Shown: positions 1 through 5,174 of the stretch, in pieces | How the letters are laid out: each line of letters starts with the position of its first letter | Position numbering within the stretch: the stretch's first letter is position 1 | Source: Clostridiales bacterium | Lineage (GTDB): Bacteria > Bacillota > Clostridia > Oscillospirales > Acutalibacteraceae | DNA length: 5,710 nt | Direction: 5' to 3' | Assembly (NCBI GenBank): GCA_019417145.1 | Contig: DXVY01000118.1 | Location: 1-5,710, forward strand | Translations under genes and position numbers: made by a program | The notes under the pieces: generated by a model | Told to the model about the DNA's origin: nothing | The model's input: only the letters and a program-made list of their open reading frames with translations | The model's database searches: none

Positions 1-438
1 CTGCTGCTTATTGCCGACCATATCAAGCTGGGACCCGGCAGCCCGCTTGTGGGGCCTAAATTTGCCGATATGACCAGAGCTTATGATCCCGCCTTCCGGC
101 AGATCGCGCTGGAGGTGGCGGCGGAGATGGGCTTTTCCCTGGTTGAGGGCGTGTATATGTACGCGCCGGGGCCGCAGTATGAAACACCGGCCGAAATCCG
201 GGCCTTTCGGGCCTTGGGCGCCGACGCGGTGGGGATGTCCACCGTGCCGGAGGTCATCGCCGCCGCCTGGTGGGGCATACGCACGTTGGGCCTGTCGGTT
301 ATCACCAATCTGGCCGCCGGCATGACCGGCCAGCCTCTCAGCGACCAGGAGGTGCTGCGGGAGGGGCGAAGGGCCTATCAGCGAGTGGGCGGCTTTATCG
401 GCCGTCTGCTGCCGGCCATCCGGACCGAGCGGCTGTAG
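1..438 (+). CDS. punA: Purine nucleoside phosphorylase, C-terminal part (5' end outside window)
   Basis: This is the phosphorolytic enzyme of purine salvage, which converts (deoxy)inosine or guanosine plus phosphate into free base and (deoxy)ribose-1-phosphate in the cytosol. The reading frame is open from base 1, so 145 residues are visible and the N-terminal half is missing. Visible landmarks are ADHIKL near residues 5-10, GPQYETPAEIR at 57-67 (its Glu corresponds to the base-binding Glu201 of human PNP), GADAVGMSTVPEVI at 73-86, and TN at 102-103, the Asn that hydrogen-bonds the purine. The short loop in SPLVGPKFADMTRAYD and the NLAAGMTGQPLS segment resemble the mycobacterial-type trimeric PNP as I recall it. 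The GTG at 49 is internal, because family homology continues upstream of it. The MTA/SAH-nucleosidase-like gene follows after 67 bases on the same strand, which suggests a nucleoside salvage unit. The family call is secure; the exact substrate preference cannot be read from this fragment. Confidence 0.95.
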   Translation: MLLIADHIKLGPGSPLVGPKFADMTRAYDPAFRQIALEVAAEMGFSLVEGVYMYAPGPQYETPAEIRAFRALGADAVGMSTVPEVIAAAWWGIRTLGLSVITNLAAGMTGQPLSDQEVLREGRRAYQRVGGFIGRLLPAIRTERL

Positions 439-505
439 CTAAACGGATGGTAGAAGTTAACCCACCCTTGGAATAAACGCCATAGGGGAAAGGACGGTTT
501 GCATT

Positions 506-1240
506 GTGAAAAAGGAGCTGAGGGTCGGCCTGGTTATTGCCGATGATATGGAATATATTCCCATGCGCAGTTATGTGGAAAAGCATGGGGGCCGCCGGCA
601 GGATATGTACGGCCGGGAGGGGCATGTCCTCTCCATCCAGCGGGACGACCGGCAGATCCGGGTGGAGTCGGTGCTCTGCGGCATCGGCATGGTTAACGCC
701 GCGGCCGCCACGGCCTTCCTGATCGGCAGAGATCCCGGCAGCCGGCCGGATTATGTCATCAATTCGGGGTTGTCCGGCGGCATATCCGGCATTGGCCGGG
801 GAGAGCTGACGCTGGGAACCCGGTTTGTGGAGCATGATTTTGATCTGCGGCCCCTGGGCAGGGAACTGGGGGAGAAGCCGGGACAGGAATATGTGTACGA
901 GGCCGATCGCTCCTTACTGGAGCACTATGCCGGTCAGTTCCCCTTTATGAAGCCCGGATGCATGGTCAGCGGGGACTGCTTTGTGGGCGACGAGGGGTTG
1001 CGGCGGTATCTGAAGGAGCGGTGGGACGCCATGTCCTGCGATATGGAATCGGCCGCGGTGGCCTATGTGTGCCACTTGGCCGGCGTTGCCTTCGGCGCGG
1101 TGCGCAGGGTTTCGGACGACGCGGGTAGTGACGCGCCGGGCGCCTATCGGCAGATGAACGACAAGGCCGAGTCCACCCTTCTGGACCTGGTTTTTGAGGG
1201 AATCTATCAAATGTTTGACAATCAGGCTCTCTGGCGTTAA
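506..1240 (+). CDS. mtnN: 5'-methylthioadenosine/S-adenosylhomocysteine nucleosidase family protein
   Basis: This 244-residue member of the nucleoside phosphorylase/hydrolase (PNP-UDP) superfamily is closest in layout to MTA/SAH nucleosidase, which cleaves adenine from methylthioadenosine, SAH or 5'-deoxyadenosine. Aligned by eye to E. coli MTAN, the catalytic set is kept: Glu16 (E. coli Glu12), Met180-Glu181 in CDMES (Met173-Glu174), Arg200 (Arg193) and Ser203-Asp204 (Ser196-Asp197). Other landmarks are GIGMVNAAAA at 59-68, VINSGLSGG at 85-93, EHDFDL at 109-114 and VSGDCFV at 154-160. Some substrate-pocket positions differ: Leu90 where E. coli has Ser76 and Leu117 where it has Phe105, so the substrate may not be MTA. 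The start is GTG at 506, preceded by a GGGGAAAGGA stretch (485-494) at a rather long spacing of about 11 bases. The gene lies 67 bases after the PNP gene and 76 bases before the flippase gene. Other family members, such as futalosine hydrolase, remain possible. Confidence 0.82.
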   Translation: MKKELRVGLVIADDMEYIPMRSYVEKHGGRRQDMYGREGHVLSIQRDDRQIRVESVLCGIGMVNAAAATAFLIGRDPGSRPDYVINSGLSGGISGIGRGELTLGTRFVEHDFDLRPLGRELGEKPGQEYVYEADRSLLEHYAGQFPFMKPGCMVSGDCFVGDEGLRRYLKERWDAMSCDMESAAVAYVCHLAGVAFGAVRRVSDDAGSDAPGAYRQMNDKAESTLLDLVFEGIYQMFDNQALWR

Positions 1241-1253
1241 AGGGAGCATTGTA

Positions 1254-1301
1254 ATGCGTACTGCCCTGAAAACATGCAGCTACGGCCCGGCCGTGCTATA
1301 G
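1254..1301 (+). CDS. Possible 15-codon leader peptide upstream of the flippase gene
   Basis: An ATG at 1254 opens a 15-codon frame (MRTALKTCSYGPAVL) that ends in TAG at 1299-1301. It is preceded by AGGGAG (1241-1246) at a 7-base spacing, a better ribosome binding site than those of the two flanking GTG-start genes. Its stop codon overlaps the AGGATGG Shine-Dalgarno of the next gene. Codons 10-14 form a small GC hairpin (ACGGC at 1282-1286 with GCCGT at 1290-1294). The peptide matches nothing I recognise, and a frame this short can arise by chance. Confidence 0.25.
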   Translation: MRTALKTCSYGPAVL

Positions 1302-1316
1302 GATGGTGTTGATAGA

Positions 1317-3122
1317 GTGGCAAAACGAAAACAGCAGAGCTTTTTACACGGTGCTATTATTCTGGTAGGCGCAACCTTGCTGGTTAAGTTTATCGGCGCC
1401 ATATTTAAAATTCCCCTGGGCAACCTGATCGGCGGCGTAGGCATGGGATATTTTTCCACAGCCTATGATCTGTACCAGCCGTTATATGCTCTGGCCATGG
1501 GCGGACTGCCCATAGCGGTCTCCCGTATGGTGGCCGAGCGGGTGGCGGAGAAGCGATATCGGGATGTGCGCAAAACCCTTCGGATTGCCCAGCGGGCTTT
1601 TCTGGTAACCGGAGTGACAGGATTTGTCCTTATGCTCCTGATCGCCTATCCTTATATCCTTTTCACGGGCAAATCGGGCGCTCTGCTCAGCATTCTTTTT
1701 ATCACCCCCTGTCTGCTGTTTTGCTGCGTCATGTCTTCCTACCGCGGCTACTATGAAGGCCTTCGCAATATGTACCCCACGGCCATATCCTCCATTATTG
1801 AGGCTATGGGTAAGCTGGTGCTGGGACTTGGTTTTGCCTATATGGTCATCTTAAAGGCCCGGTCGGAATATAACGCCAGTGGATTTGTTTTTGGCAAGGC
1901 GATTGCCGTGCCGCCTGACACAAGTCCGGAGAAATACGCCGAGGCGCTCAATGAAGCTATTACGGCTGCCGCGGGGCCATACGCTTCCGCCGCCGCTATT
2001 TTGGGTATTACCATCGGCGCGGCCCTGGGCGCCATATTTCTGATCATCCGCCACAAGGTGGTGGGGGATAAGATCACGGTGGCCGAACTGCGGTCGTCGC
2101 CCCGCCCCATGCGGAACAACCAAACCCTGCGGATTATGATCGCCATTGCTATCCCTGTGGTGCTGGGGTCGCTGGTGACCAATGTGGCAAGCCTGATCGA
2201 TCTGGCGACTGTCCAGCGCCGATTGGTCGACGCCTTTCGGTCGGATCCCAATACGGTCCTTACTATGTACGATGGGCTTCTGCCGGCCAGTACCGTGGGG
2301 TTGAGTGGAGACGAGCTGGGAAAAGAGATTTCCAATTACCTCTACGGCTGTTATAAGGGATTTGCCTATTCCCTGTATAATCTGGTTCCCACCCTGACCT
2401 CGGTGCTGGGGGTCAGCGCCCTGCCTGCTCTGACTACGGCCTGGACCGAGCGAGACCGCCGAGGCGTCAAGGTCAACGTGGAGTCCATGGTGCGTATGAC
2501 CAGCCTGATCTCTCTGCCGGCGGGCATTGGACTTTCGCTGCTTTCCAGCAACATTCTGCATTTGCTGTATTCGGGCAAACCGAACGAAACGGCCATTTCG
2601 GGCCCGGTTCTCACGATCCTTGGCATAGCCGCTGTATTTTCCGGCCTTATGGTGCCTTTGACCAATATGTTGCAGGCGATTGGTAAGCAGAATATACCGG
2701 TGCGCAATATCGCCGTGGGCGGGGTGCTGAAGATCGTGGTAAACTTTATCCTGGTCGGCATTCCGTCGGTGAATGTCATCGGCGCTCCTGTGGGCACCCT
2801 TTGCTGTTACTTTTATATCTTTGTCTCCAACCTGTATTGCCTGCTGAAATATTCCCATGTGCGCATGAATTTCATGAGTACCCTGATCAAGCCGGCCTTT
2901 GCCGCTATCCTGTGTGGAGGGGCGGCATGGGCGAGCGCGGGGCTGTTGGGCTGGGTTATCCCCCAACAGAAGATCTGTACCATCTTGGCCATCTGTATTG
3001 CGGGATTGGTCTATGTGGTTACCCTCTTGTGCACCCGCGCCATAACCCGGGAGGACGTGATGATGCTGCCCAAGGGACAAAAAATCGCCGGAGCCCTTGC
3101 AAAACGGGGATGGATACGGTAA
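1317..3122 (+). CDS. yabM: MOP-superfamily polysaccharide/lipid-linked precursor flippase (YabM/SpoVB-like)
   Basis: This 601-residue integral membrane protein belongs to the MOP (MATE/SpoVB/MurJ/RfbX) exporter superfamily, whose members flip lipid-linked cell-envelope precursors across the cytoplasmic membrane. About 14 hydrophobic segments are visible, roughly at 14-36, 45-68, 93-113, 122-142, 157-180, 222-245, 271-293, 345-366, 395-417, 426-447, 464-482, 486-510, 524-546 and 552-574. Family landmarks are the N-terminal KFIGAIFKIPLGNLIG stretch, the YRGYYEG motif at 142-148, and NLVPTLTSVLGVSALPAL at 355-372. It is longer than the usual 500-545 residues because of polar loops at about 181-221 and 298-344. 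The GTG start at 1317 has AGGATGG (1300-1306) 10 bases upstream. Its place directly before mazG matches yabM in B. subtilis, so I name it by synteny. Whether it carries a peptidoglycan or a spore-cortex precursor cannot be told from sequence, and SpoVB paralogues look alike. Confidence 0.9.
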   Translation: MAKRKQQSFLHGAIILVGATLLVKFIGAIFKIPLGNLIGGVGMGYFSTAYDLYQPLYALAMGGLPIAVSRMVAERVAEKRYRDVRKTLRIAQRAFLVTGVTGFVLMLLIAYPYILFTGKSGALLSILFITPCLLFCCVMSSYRGYYEGLRNMYPTAISSIIEAMGKLVLGLGFAYMVILKARSEYNASGFVFGKAIAVPPDTSPEKYAEALNEAITAAAGPYASAAAILGITIGAALGAIFLIIRHKVVGDKITVAELRSSPRPMRNNQTLRIMIAIAIPVVLGSLVTNVASLIDLATVQRRLVDAFRSDPNTVLTMYDGLLPASTVGLSGDELGKEISNYLYGCYKGFAYSLYNLVPTLTSVLGVSALPALTTAWTERDRRGVKVNVESMVRMTSLISLPAGIGLSLLSSNILHLLYSGKPNETAISGPVLTILGIAAVFSGLMVPLTNMLQAIGKQNIPVRNIAVGGVLKIVVNFILVGIPSVNVIGAPVGTLCCYFYIFVSNLYCLLKYSHVRMNFMSTLIKPAFAAILCGGAAWASAGLLGWVIPQQKICTILAICIAGLVYVVTLLCTRAITREDVMMLPKGQKIAGALAKRGWIR

Positions 3123-3194
3123 GATAAAGGACAAAAGCGGCTAAATGGGACTGCGTTTTCCAGGAAATGGGTATTAGAGCCGGGAAAGCCATGA

Positions 3195-3219
3195 AAATTT
3201 TGCCATTTTAACAAAATTT
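3195..3219. repeat. AT-rich 8-bp perfect inverted repeat upstream of mazG
   Basis: AAATTTTG at 3195-3202 is matched by its exact reverse complement CAAAATTT at 3212-3219, with a 9-base spacer. It sits in an AT-rich island (about 3191-3240) within otherwise GC-rich DNA, in the 128-base gap between the flippase gene and mazG. It overlaps a possible promoter (TTAACA at 3208-3213; weak TATTGA at 3230-3235, preceded by TG at 3227-3228). It could be an operator or a weak hairpin. It is not a standard terminator, because the stem is AT-rich and no T-run follows. Confidence 0.45.
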
Positions 3220-3250
3220 GCTGGAATGCTATTGATTTACGGGGAAAAAT

Positions 3251-4054
3251 ATGATACAAGATAATGTGTTCAAGAGAAAAGAATCCTATGATGTAAGCGA
3301 TTTGCGCCGGATCATGGAGCTGCTCCGTTCGGAGGACGGTTGTCCCTGGGACCGGGTGCAGACCCACCAAAGCATCCGGAATAACCTGCTGGAGGAAGCA
3401 TACGAGGCGGCCGACGCCATTGACCAGGGAGACGATAAGGCCCTGTGCGAGGAATTGGGGGACGTGTTGTTGCAGGTGGTCTTTCATGCTCGCATGGCGG
3501 AGGAGGCCGGCGACTTTGACCTGGACCAGGTGGCCGACGGGATTTGTAAAAAGCTGATCCTGCGCCATCCCCATGTGTTTGGGGAGGTCAAGGCCGATAC
3601 CCCCGAGCAGGTGCTGCAAAACTGGGACCAGATCAAGCGGGTGGAGAAACACCAGGAGACTGCCGCCGCCACGCTGGAAAGCGTGCCCCGGGCCTTTCCG
3701 GCCCTGATGCGCGCCCAAAAGGTGCAAAAGCGGGCGGGCAAGGCCGGCTTTGACTGGCCGGATATCGCGGGCGCCCTGGAGAAGATCCCGGAGGAGACGG
3801 CCGAGTTGCAGGCGGCTCTGGCCGCAGGCGATCAGGCAGGTGTGGCCGAGGAGATGGGCGACCTGCTGTTTGCGGCGGTCAATGCGGCCCGATTTGCCGG
3901 CGTGGAGGCCGAGGAGGTTTTGCAGCGGGCCACGGATAAGTTTATCCGCCGGTTTAGGCTGGTGGAGCAAATGGCGACCCAGCGGGGCGTGGATATGAAA
4001 AGTGCGCCGCTCCAAGAACTGGACAAGCTTTGGGACGAGGCGAAGGCCCGTTAG
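3251..4054 (+). CDS. mazG: MazG nucleoside triphosphate pyrophosphohydrolase (tandem-domain form)
   Basis: MazG hydrolyses NTPs and dNTPs to the monophosphate plus pyrophosphate in the cytosol and helps clear aberrant nucleotides. The 267-residue length matches E. coli MazG (263), and two all-alpha MazG repeats are visible. The N-terminal repeat has GCPWD at 30-34, EExxE at 48-52 and EELGD at 67-71, followed by RRHPHVFGE-type sequence (RHPHVFGE at 105-112). The C-terminal repeat has ALMRAQKVQKR at 151-161, GFDW at 166-169, EETAE at 181-185 and EEMGD at 200-204. In the family, the acidic residues of these helices bind Mg2+. The B. subtilis counterpart YabN carries an extra N-terminal tetrapyrrole-methylase-like domain that is absent here. 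The frame begins at ATG 3251 after ACGGGGAAAAAT, and the preceding DNA does not encode such a domain. The gene lies between the flippase and HU genes, as expected for a yabM-yabN-like order. Confidence 0.95.
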   Translation: MIQDNVFKRKESYDVSDLRRIMELLRSEDGCPWDRVQTHQSIRNNLLEEAYEAADAIDQGDDKALCEELGDVLLQVVFHARMAEEAGDFDLDQVADGICKKLILRHPHVFGEVKADTPEQVLQNWDQIKRVEKHQETAAATLESVPRAFPALMRAQKVQKRAGKAGFDWPDIAGALEKIPEETAELQAALAAGDQAGVAEEMGDLLFAAVNAARFAGVEAEEVLQRATDKFIRRFRLVEQMATQRGVDMKSAPLQELDKLWDEAKAR

Positions 4055-4067
4055 GATTCATGGCTCA

Positions 4068-4097
4068 TTGCAAGCGATGCTTGTTGAGGAATAGAAA
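4068..4097 (+). promoter_or_regulatory. Weak candidate sigma-A promoter for the HU gene
   Basis: TTGCAA at 4068-4073 is followed after 18 bases by TAGAAA at 4092-4097; each hexamer matches four of six consensus positions. A small palindrome (CAAGC-GAT-GCTTG, 4071-4083) overlaps the -35. The predicted start would fall almost on the GGAGG ribosome binding site at 4104-4108, leaving a very short leader, which weakens the call. HU genes are usually highly expressed, so a promoter of their own is expected here or further upstream inside mazG. Confidence 0.25.
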
Positions 4098-4118
4098 ATT
4101 TATGGAGGTAGCAAGAAA

Positions 4119-4394
4119 ATGAACAAGACGGAATTAGCAGCAGCGGTTGCCGAGAAGGCCGCCCTGTCCAAGAAGGATGCCGAGAAGGCTGTTGCCGCTT
4201 TTATTGAGACCGTAACCGAGCAGCTGGTGGCTGGCGACAAGGTTCAGCTGGTTGGCTTTGGCACCTTTGAGGTTCGCGAGCGCGGCGAGCGCACCGGCCG
4301 CAATCCCCAGACCAAGGAGGCCATTGTAATCCCCGCTTCCAAGGCCCCTGTCTTTAAGGCTGGCAAGGCCTTTAAGGATGCCGTTTCCAAGTAA
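4119..4394 (+). CDS. hup: DNA-binding protein HU
   Basis: This small dimeric nucleoid protein bends and compacts DNA. The 91-residue length is standard for HU. An N-terminal helical dimerisation region (about 1-40, MNKTELAAAVAEKAALSKKD onward) is followed by the signature GFGTFEVRERGERTGRNPQT at 46-65. This leads into the DNA-embracing beta arm (about 53-76) with the tip RNP, whose Pro63 intercalates in family members; the C-terminal segment is FKAGKAFKDAV. The ATG at 4119 has GGAGG (4104-4108) 10 bases upstream. Codon use is noticeably plainer than in the neighbours (repeated AAG, GAG, GTT and GCT), consistent with high expression. A strong terminator begins 15 bases after the stop codon. 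A place between mazG and rqcP differs from B. subtilis, where hbs is elsewhere, but I recall HU beside these genes in clostridia. IHF is unlikely given the arm sequence and taxon. Confidence 0.97.
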   Translation: MNKTELAAAVAEKAALSKKDAEKAVAAFIETVTEQLVAGDKVQLVGFGTFEVRERGERTGRNPQTKEAIVIPASKAPVFKAGKAFKDAVSK

Positions 4395-4409
4395 GCGATC
4401 TGGAAATAC

Positions 4410-4445
4410 GCCGCCTTTGTCTGTGCAGGATAAAGGCGGCTTTTT
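4410..4445 (+). terminator. Rho-independent terminator after the HU gene
   Basis: A 13-bp stem is formed by 4410-4422 (GCCGCCTTTGTCT) and 4428-4440 (GGATAAAGGCGGC). It contains two G-T wobbles, has a 5-base loop (GTGCA), and is followed directly by TTTTT at 4441-4445. The nine outer pairs are perfect. It lies only 15 bases past the HU stop codon and ends 8 bases before the rqcP ribosome binding site. It therefore separates HU from rqcP transcription, or lets only part of it read through. Confidence 0.92.
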
Positions 4446-4465
4446 CTGTAAAAAGGAGGTGCGGT

Positions 4466-4708
4466 ATGCGCCTGGACAAGTATTTGAAGATATCCCGCAT
4501 TATCAAGCGGCGCACGGTGGCCAACGAGGCCTGCGACGCCGGGCGGGTGTTGGTCAACGGCAAGCCGGCCCGGGCTTCCTACGAGGTGAAGACGGGAGAT
4601 GTGCTGGAACTGCATTTCGGCGCCCGGACGGTGAAGGCCGAGGTGTTGCAGGTCAACGAGTACGCCAAGAAAGAAGAAGCGGGGTTGATGTACCGTCTGG
4701 TGGATTAG
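4466..4708 (+). CDS. rqcP: RqcP (YabO), S4-domain ribosome-associated quality control protein
   Basis: RqcP works with RqcH on stalled, split 50S subunits and stabilises the peptidyl-tRNA during C-terminal alanine tailing of the nascent chain. The 80-residue protein is one S4-like RNA-binding fold. It starts MRLDKYLKISRIIKRRTVA, close to the B. subtilis YabO sequence as I recall it, and includes the Arg16 region important for ribosome binding. GRVLVNGKPARASYEVKTGD (27-46) and the tail KKEEAGLMYRLVD (68-80) also match the YabO pattern. The E. coli homologue Hsp15 is longer, with a basic C-terminal tail that is absent here. The ATG at 4466 has an excellent AAGGAGG (4453-4459) at a 6-base spacing, just past the HU terminator. 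A second terminator follows the gene, so it is bracketed by terminators and transcribed at least partly by read-through; I see no clear promoter of its own. Confidence 0.95.
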   Translation: MRLDKYLKISRIIKRRTVANEACDAGRVLVNGKPARASYEVKTGDVLELHFGARTVKAEVLQVNEYAKKEEAGLMYRLVD

Positions 4709-4722
4709 CCTGCTCCGGATGC

Positions 4723-4750
4723 AAGGGCCGCTCTTAGGAGCGGCCCTTTT
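4723..4750 (+). terminator. Rho-independent terminator after rqcP
   Basis: A perfect 11-bp stem, AAGGGCCGCTC (4723-4733) with GAGCGGCCCTT (4738-4748), closes a 4-base TTAG loop and runs into a short TTTT (4747-4750). It begins 14 bases after the rqcP stop. The T-run is short, so termination may be incomplete. It separates the housekeeping genes from the sporulation pair yabP-yabQ. Confidence 0.88.
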
Positions 4751-4755
4751 ATGTA

Positions 4756-4801
4756 CCGCCGCCTGTCCGACCGCACGCGGCGGCCGGTGCGGTGCGGTCG
4801 G
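4756..4801 (+). repeat. GC-rich interleaved inverted repeats (possible pseudoknot) between rqcP and yabP
   Basis: Two perfect inverted repeats interlock. CCGCCGC (4756-4762) pairs with GCGGCGG (4777-4783), and CCGACCGCAC (4767-4776) pairs with GTGCGGTCGG (4792-4801). The order A-B-A'-B' is that of an H-type pseudoknot, or of two structures that share the same region. The 3' part also holds the short direct repeat GGTGC-GGTGC. No T-run follows, so it is not a standard terminator. It lies just upstream of the candidate sigma-E promoter of yabP. Confidence 0.55.
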
Positions 4802-4802
4802 G

Positions 4803-4831
4803 TCATAAGGCCGTCCCCTTTTGCATAGCAT
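4803..4831 (+). promoter_or_regulatory. Candidate sigma-E (mother-cell sporulation) promoter for yabP-yabQ
   Basis: TCATAAG at 4803-4809 is followed after exactly 14 bases by CATAGCAT at 4824-4831. The B. subtilis sigma-E consensus as I know it is KMATATT, 14-15 bases, CATACAHT. The first five positions of the -35 and six of eight positions of the -10 fit. The predicted start near 4838 leaves a leader of about 43 bases with an AGGGAGG ribosome binding site. Family knowledge supports it, since yabP and yabQ are sigma-E-dependent in B. subtilis. No sigma-A pair fits as well here. Confidence 0.5.
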
Positions 4832-4866
4832 GTATAGACGACGTGTCTTGGAGCATGTCACACAAA

Positions 4867-4873
4867 AGGGAGG
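4867..4873 (+). promoter_or_regulatory. Ribosome binding site fixing the yabP start
   Basis: AGGGAGG at 4867-4873 sits 7 bases before ATG 4881. The frame also has an upstream TTG at 4821, but that codon overlaps the putative promoter and lacks a Shine-Dalgarno, so 4881 is preferred. Confidence 0.85.
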
Positions 4874-4880
4874 AATCGAT

Positions 4881-5168
4881 ATGGCAATGGCGGAAGAGAA
4901 GAAGGTAGTAAAGACGCCGCACAACGTAATCATGGAGGACCGGACCCGTCTGATGGTCACCGGGGTCAACGATGTGGACAGCTTTGACGAGCAGACGGTG
5001 GTGCTGGTCACCGACCAGGGCGAGCTTACCGTCCGGGGCGGGGATCTGCATATCAGCCGCTTCAATGTGGAGACGGGGGAGCTGAATATGGAGGGCCGGA
5101 TTCTGGCCATGATCTACACCGATAGCCAAAAGCAGCAGGGGGGCTTTTTCGGCCGCCTGTTTCGATGA
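4881..5168 (+). CDS. yabP: Sporulation protein YabP
   Basis: This 95-residue protein has the YabP/YqfC fold seen in small sporulation proteins of endospore formers. Landmarks are PHNVIMEDRTRLMVTGVNDV (13-32), the VDSFDEQTVVL segment (32-42), LTVRGGDLHISRFNVETGEL (49-68), GRILAMIYTD (72-81) and the C-terminal GGFFGRLFR (87-95). It has no membrane segment and no signal peptide. B. subtilis YabP is about 100 residues, made in the mother cell under sigma-E; its molecular role is not established, though the family is linked to spore coat or cortex formation. The stop is 6 bases before the yabQ start, so the two are almost certainly cotranscribed and perhaps translationally coupled. The start is ATG 4881, chosen because of the AGGGAGG ribosome binding site. 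Confidence 0.93.
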   Translation: MAMAEEKKVVKTPHNVIMEDRTRLMVTGVNDVDSFDEQTVVLVTDQGELTVRGGDLHISRFNVETGELNMEGRILAMIYTDSQKQQGGFFGRLFR

Positions 5169-5174
5169 TGGGCC

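Noticed and set aside
1278..1297. Hairpin AGC-T-ACGGC-CCG-GCCGT-GCT before the flippase gene as a terminator
   Set aside because: The stem is only 5 bp plus 3 bp across a bulge, with no T-run after it, so it is not a credible intrinsic terminator.
1851..3134. Long open frame of 427 codons on the minus strand, opposite the flippase gene
   Set aside because: It lies antisense to a clearly homologous membrane protein gene, its translation is low-complexity (rich in Gln, His, Gly and Arg) with no recognisable motif, and it reflects the codon bias of the real gene.
3011..4015. 334-codon minus-strand frame across the mazG region
   Set aside because: mazG on the plus strand has full-length homology with all motifs. 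The antisense translation shows no domain and spans an intergenic gap and two gene ends, as expected of a GC-rich shadow frame.
4821..4880. Upstream TTG start adding 20 residues to YabP
   Set aside because: There is no Shine-Dalgarno before it, it overlaps the candidate sigma-E -10 box, the added residues do not resemble YabP, and ATG 4881 has a near-perfect ribosome binding site.
4244..5110. 288-codon minus-strand frame spanning HU, rqcP and yabP
   Set aside because: It crosses three well-supported plus-strand genes and two terminators and encodes nothing recognisable.
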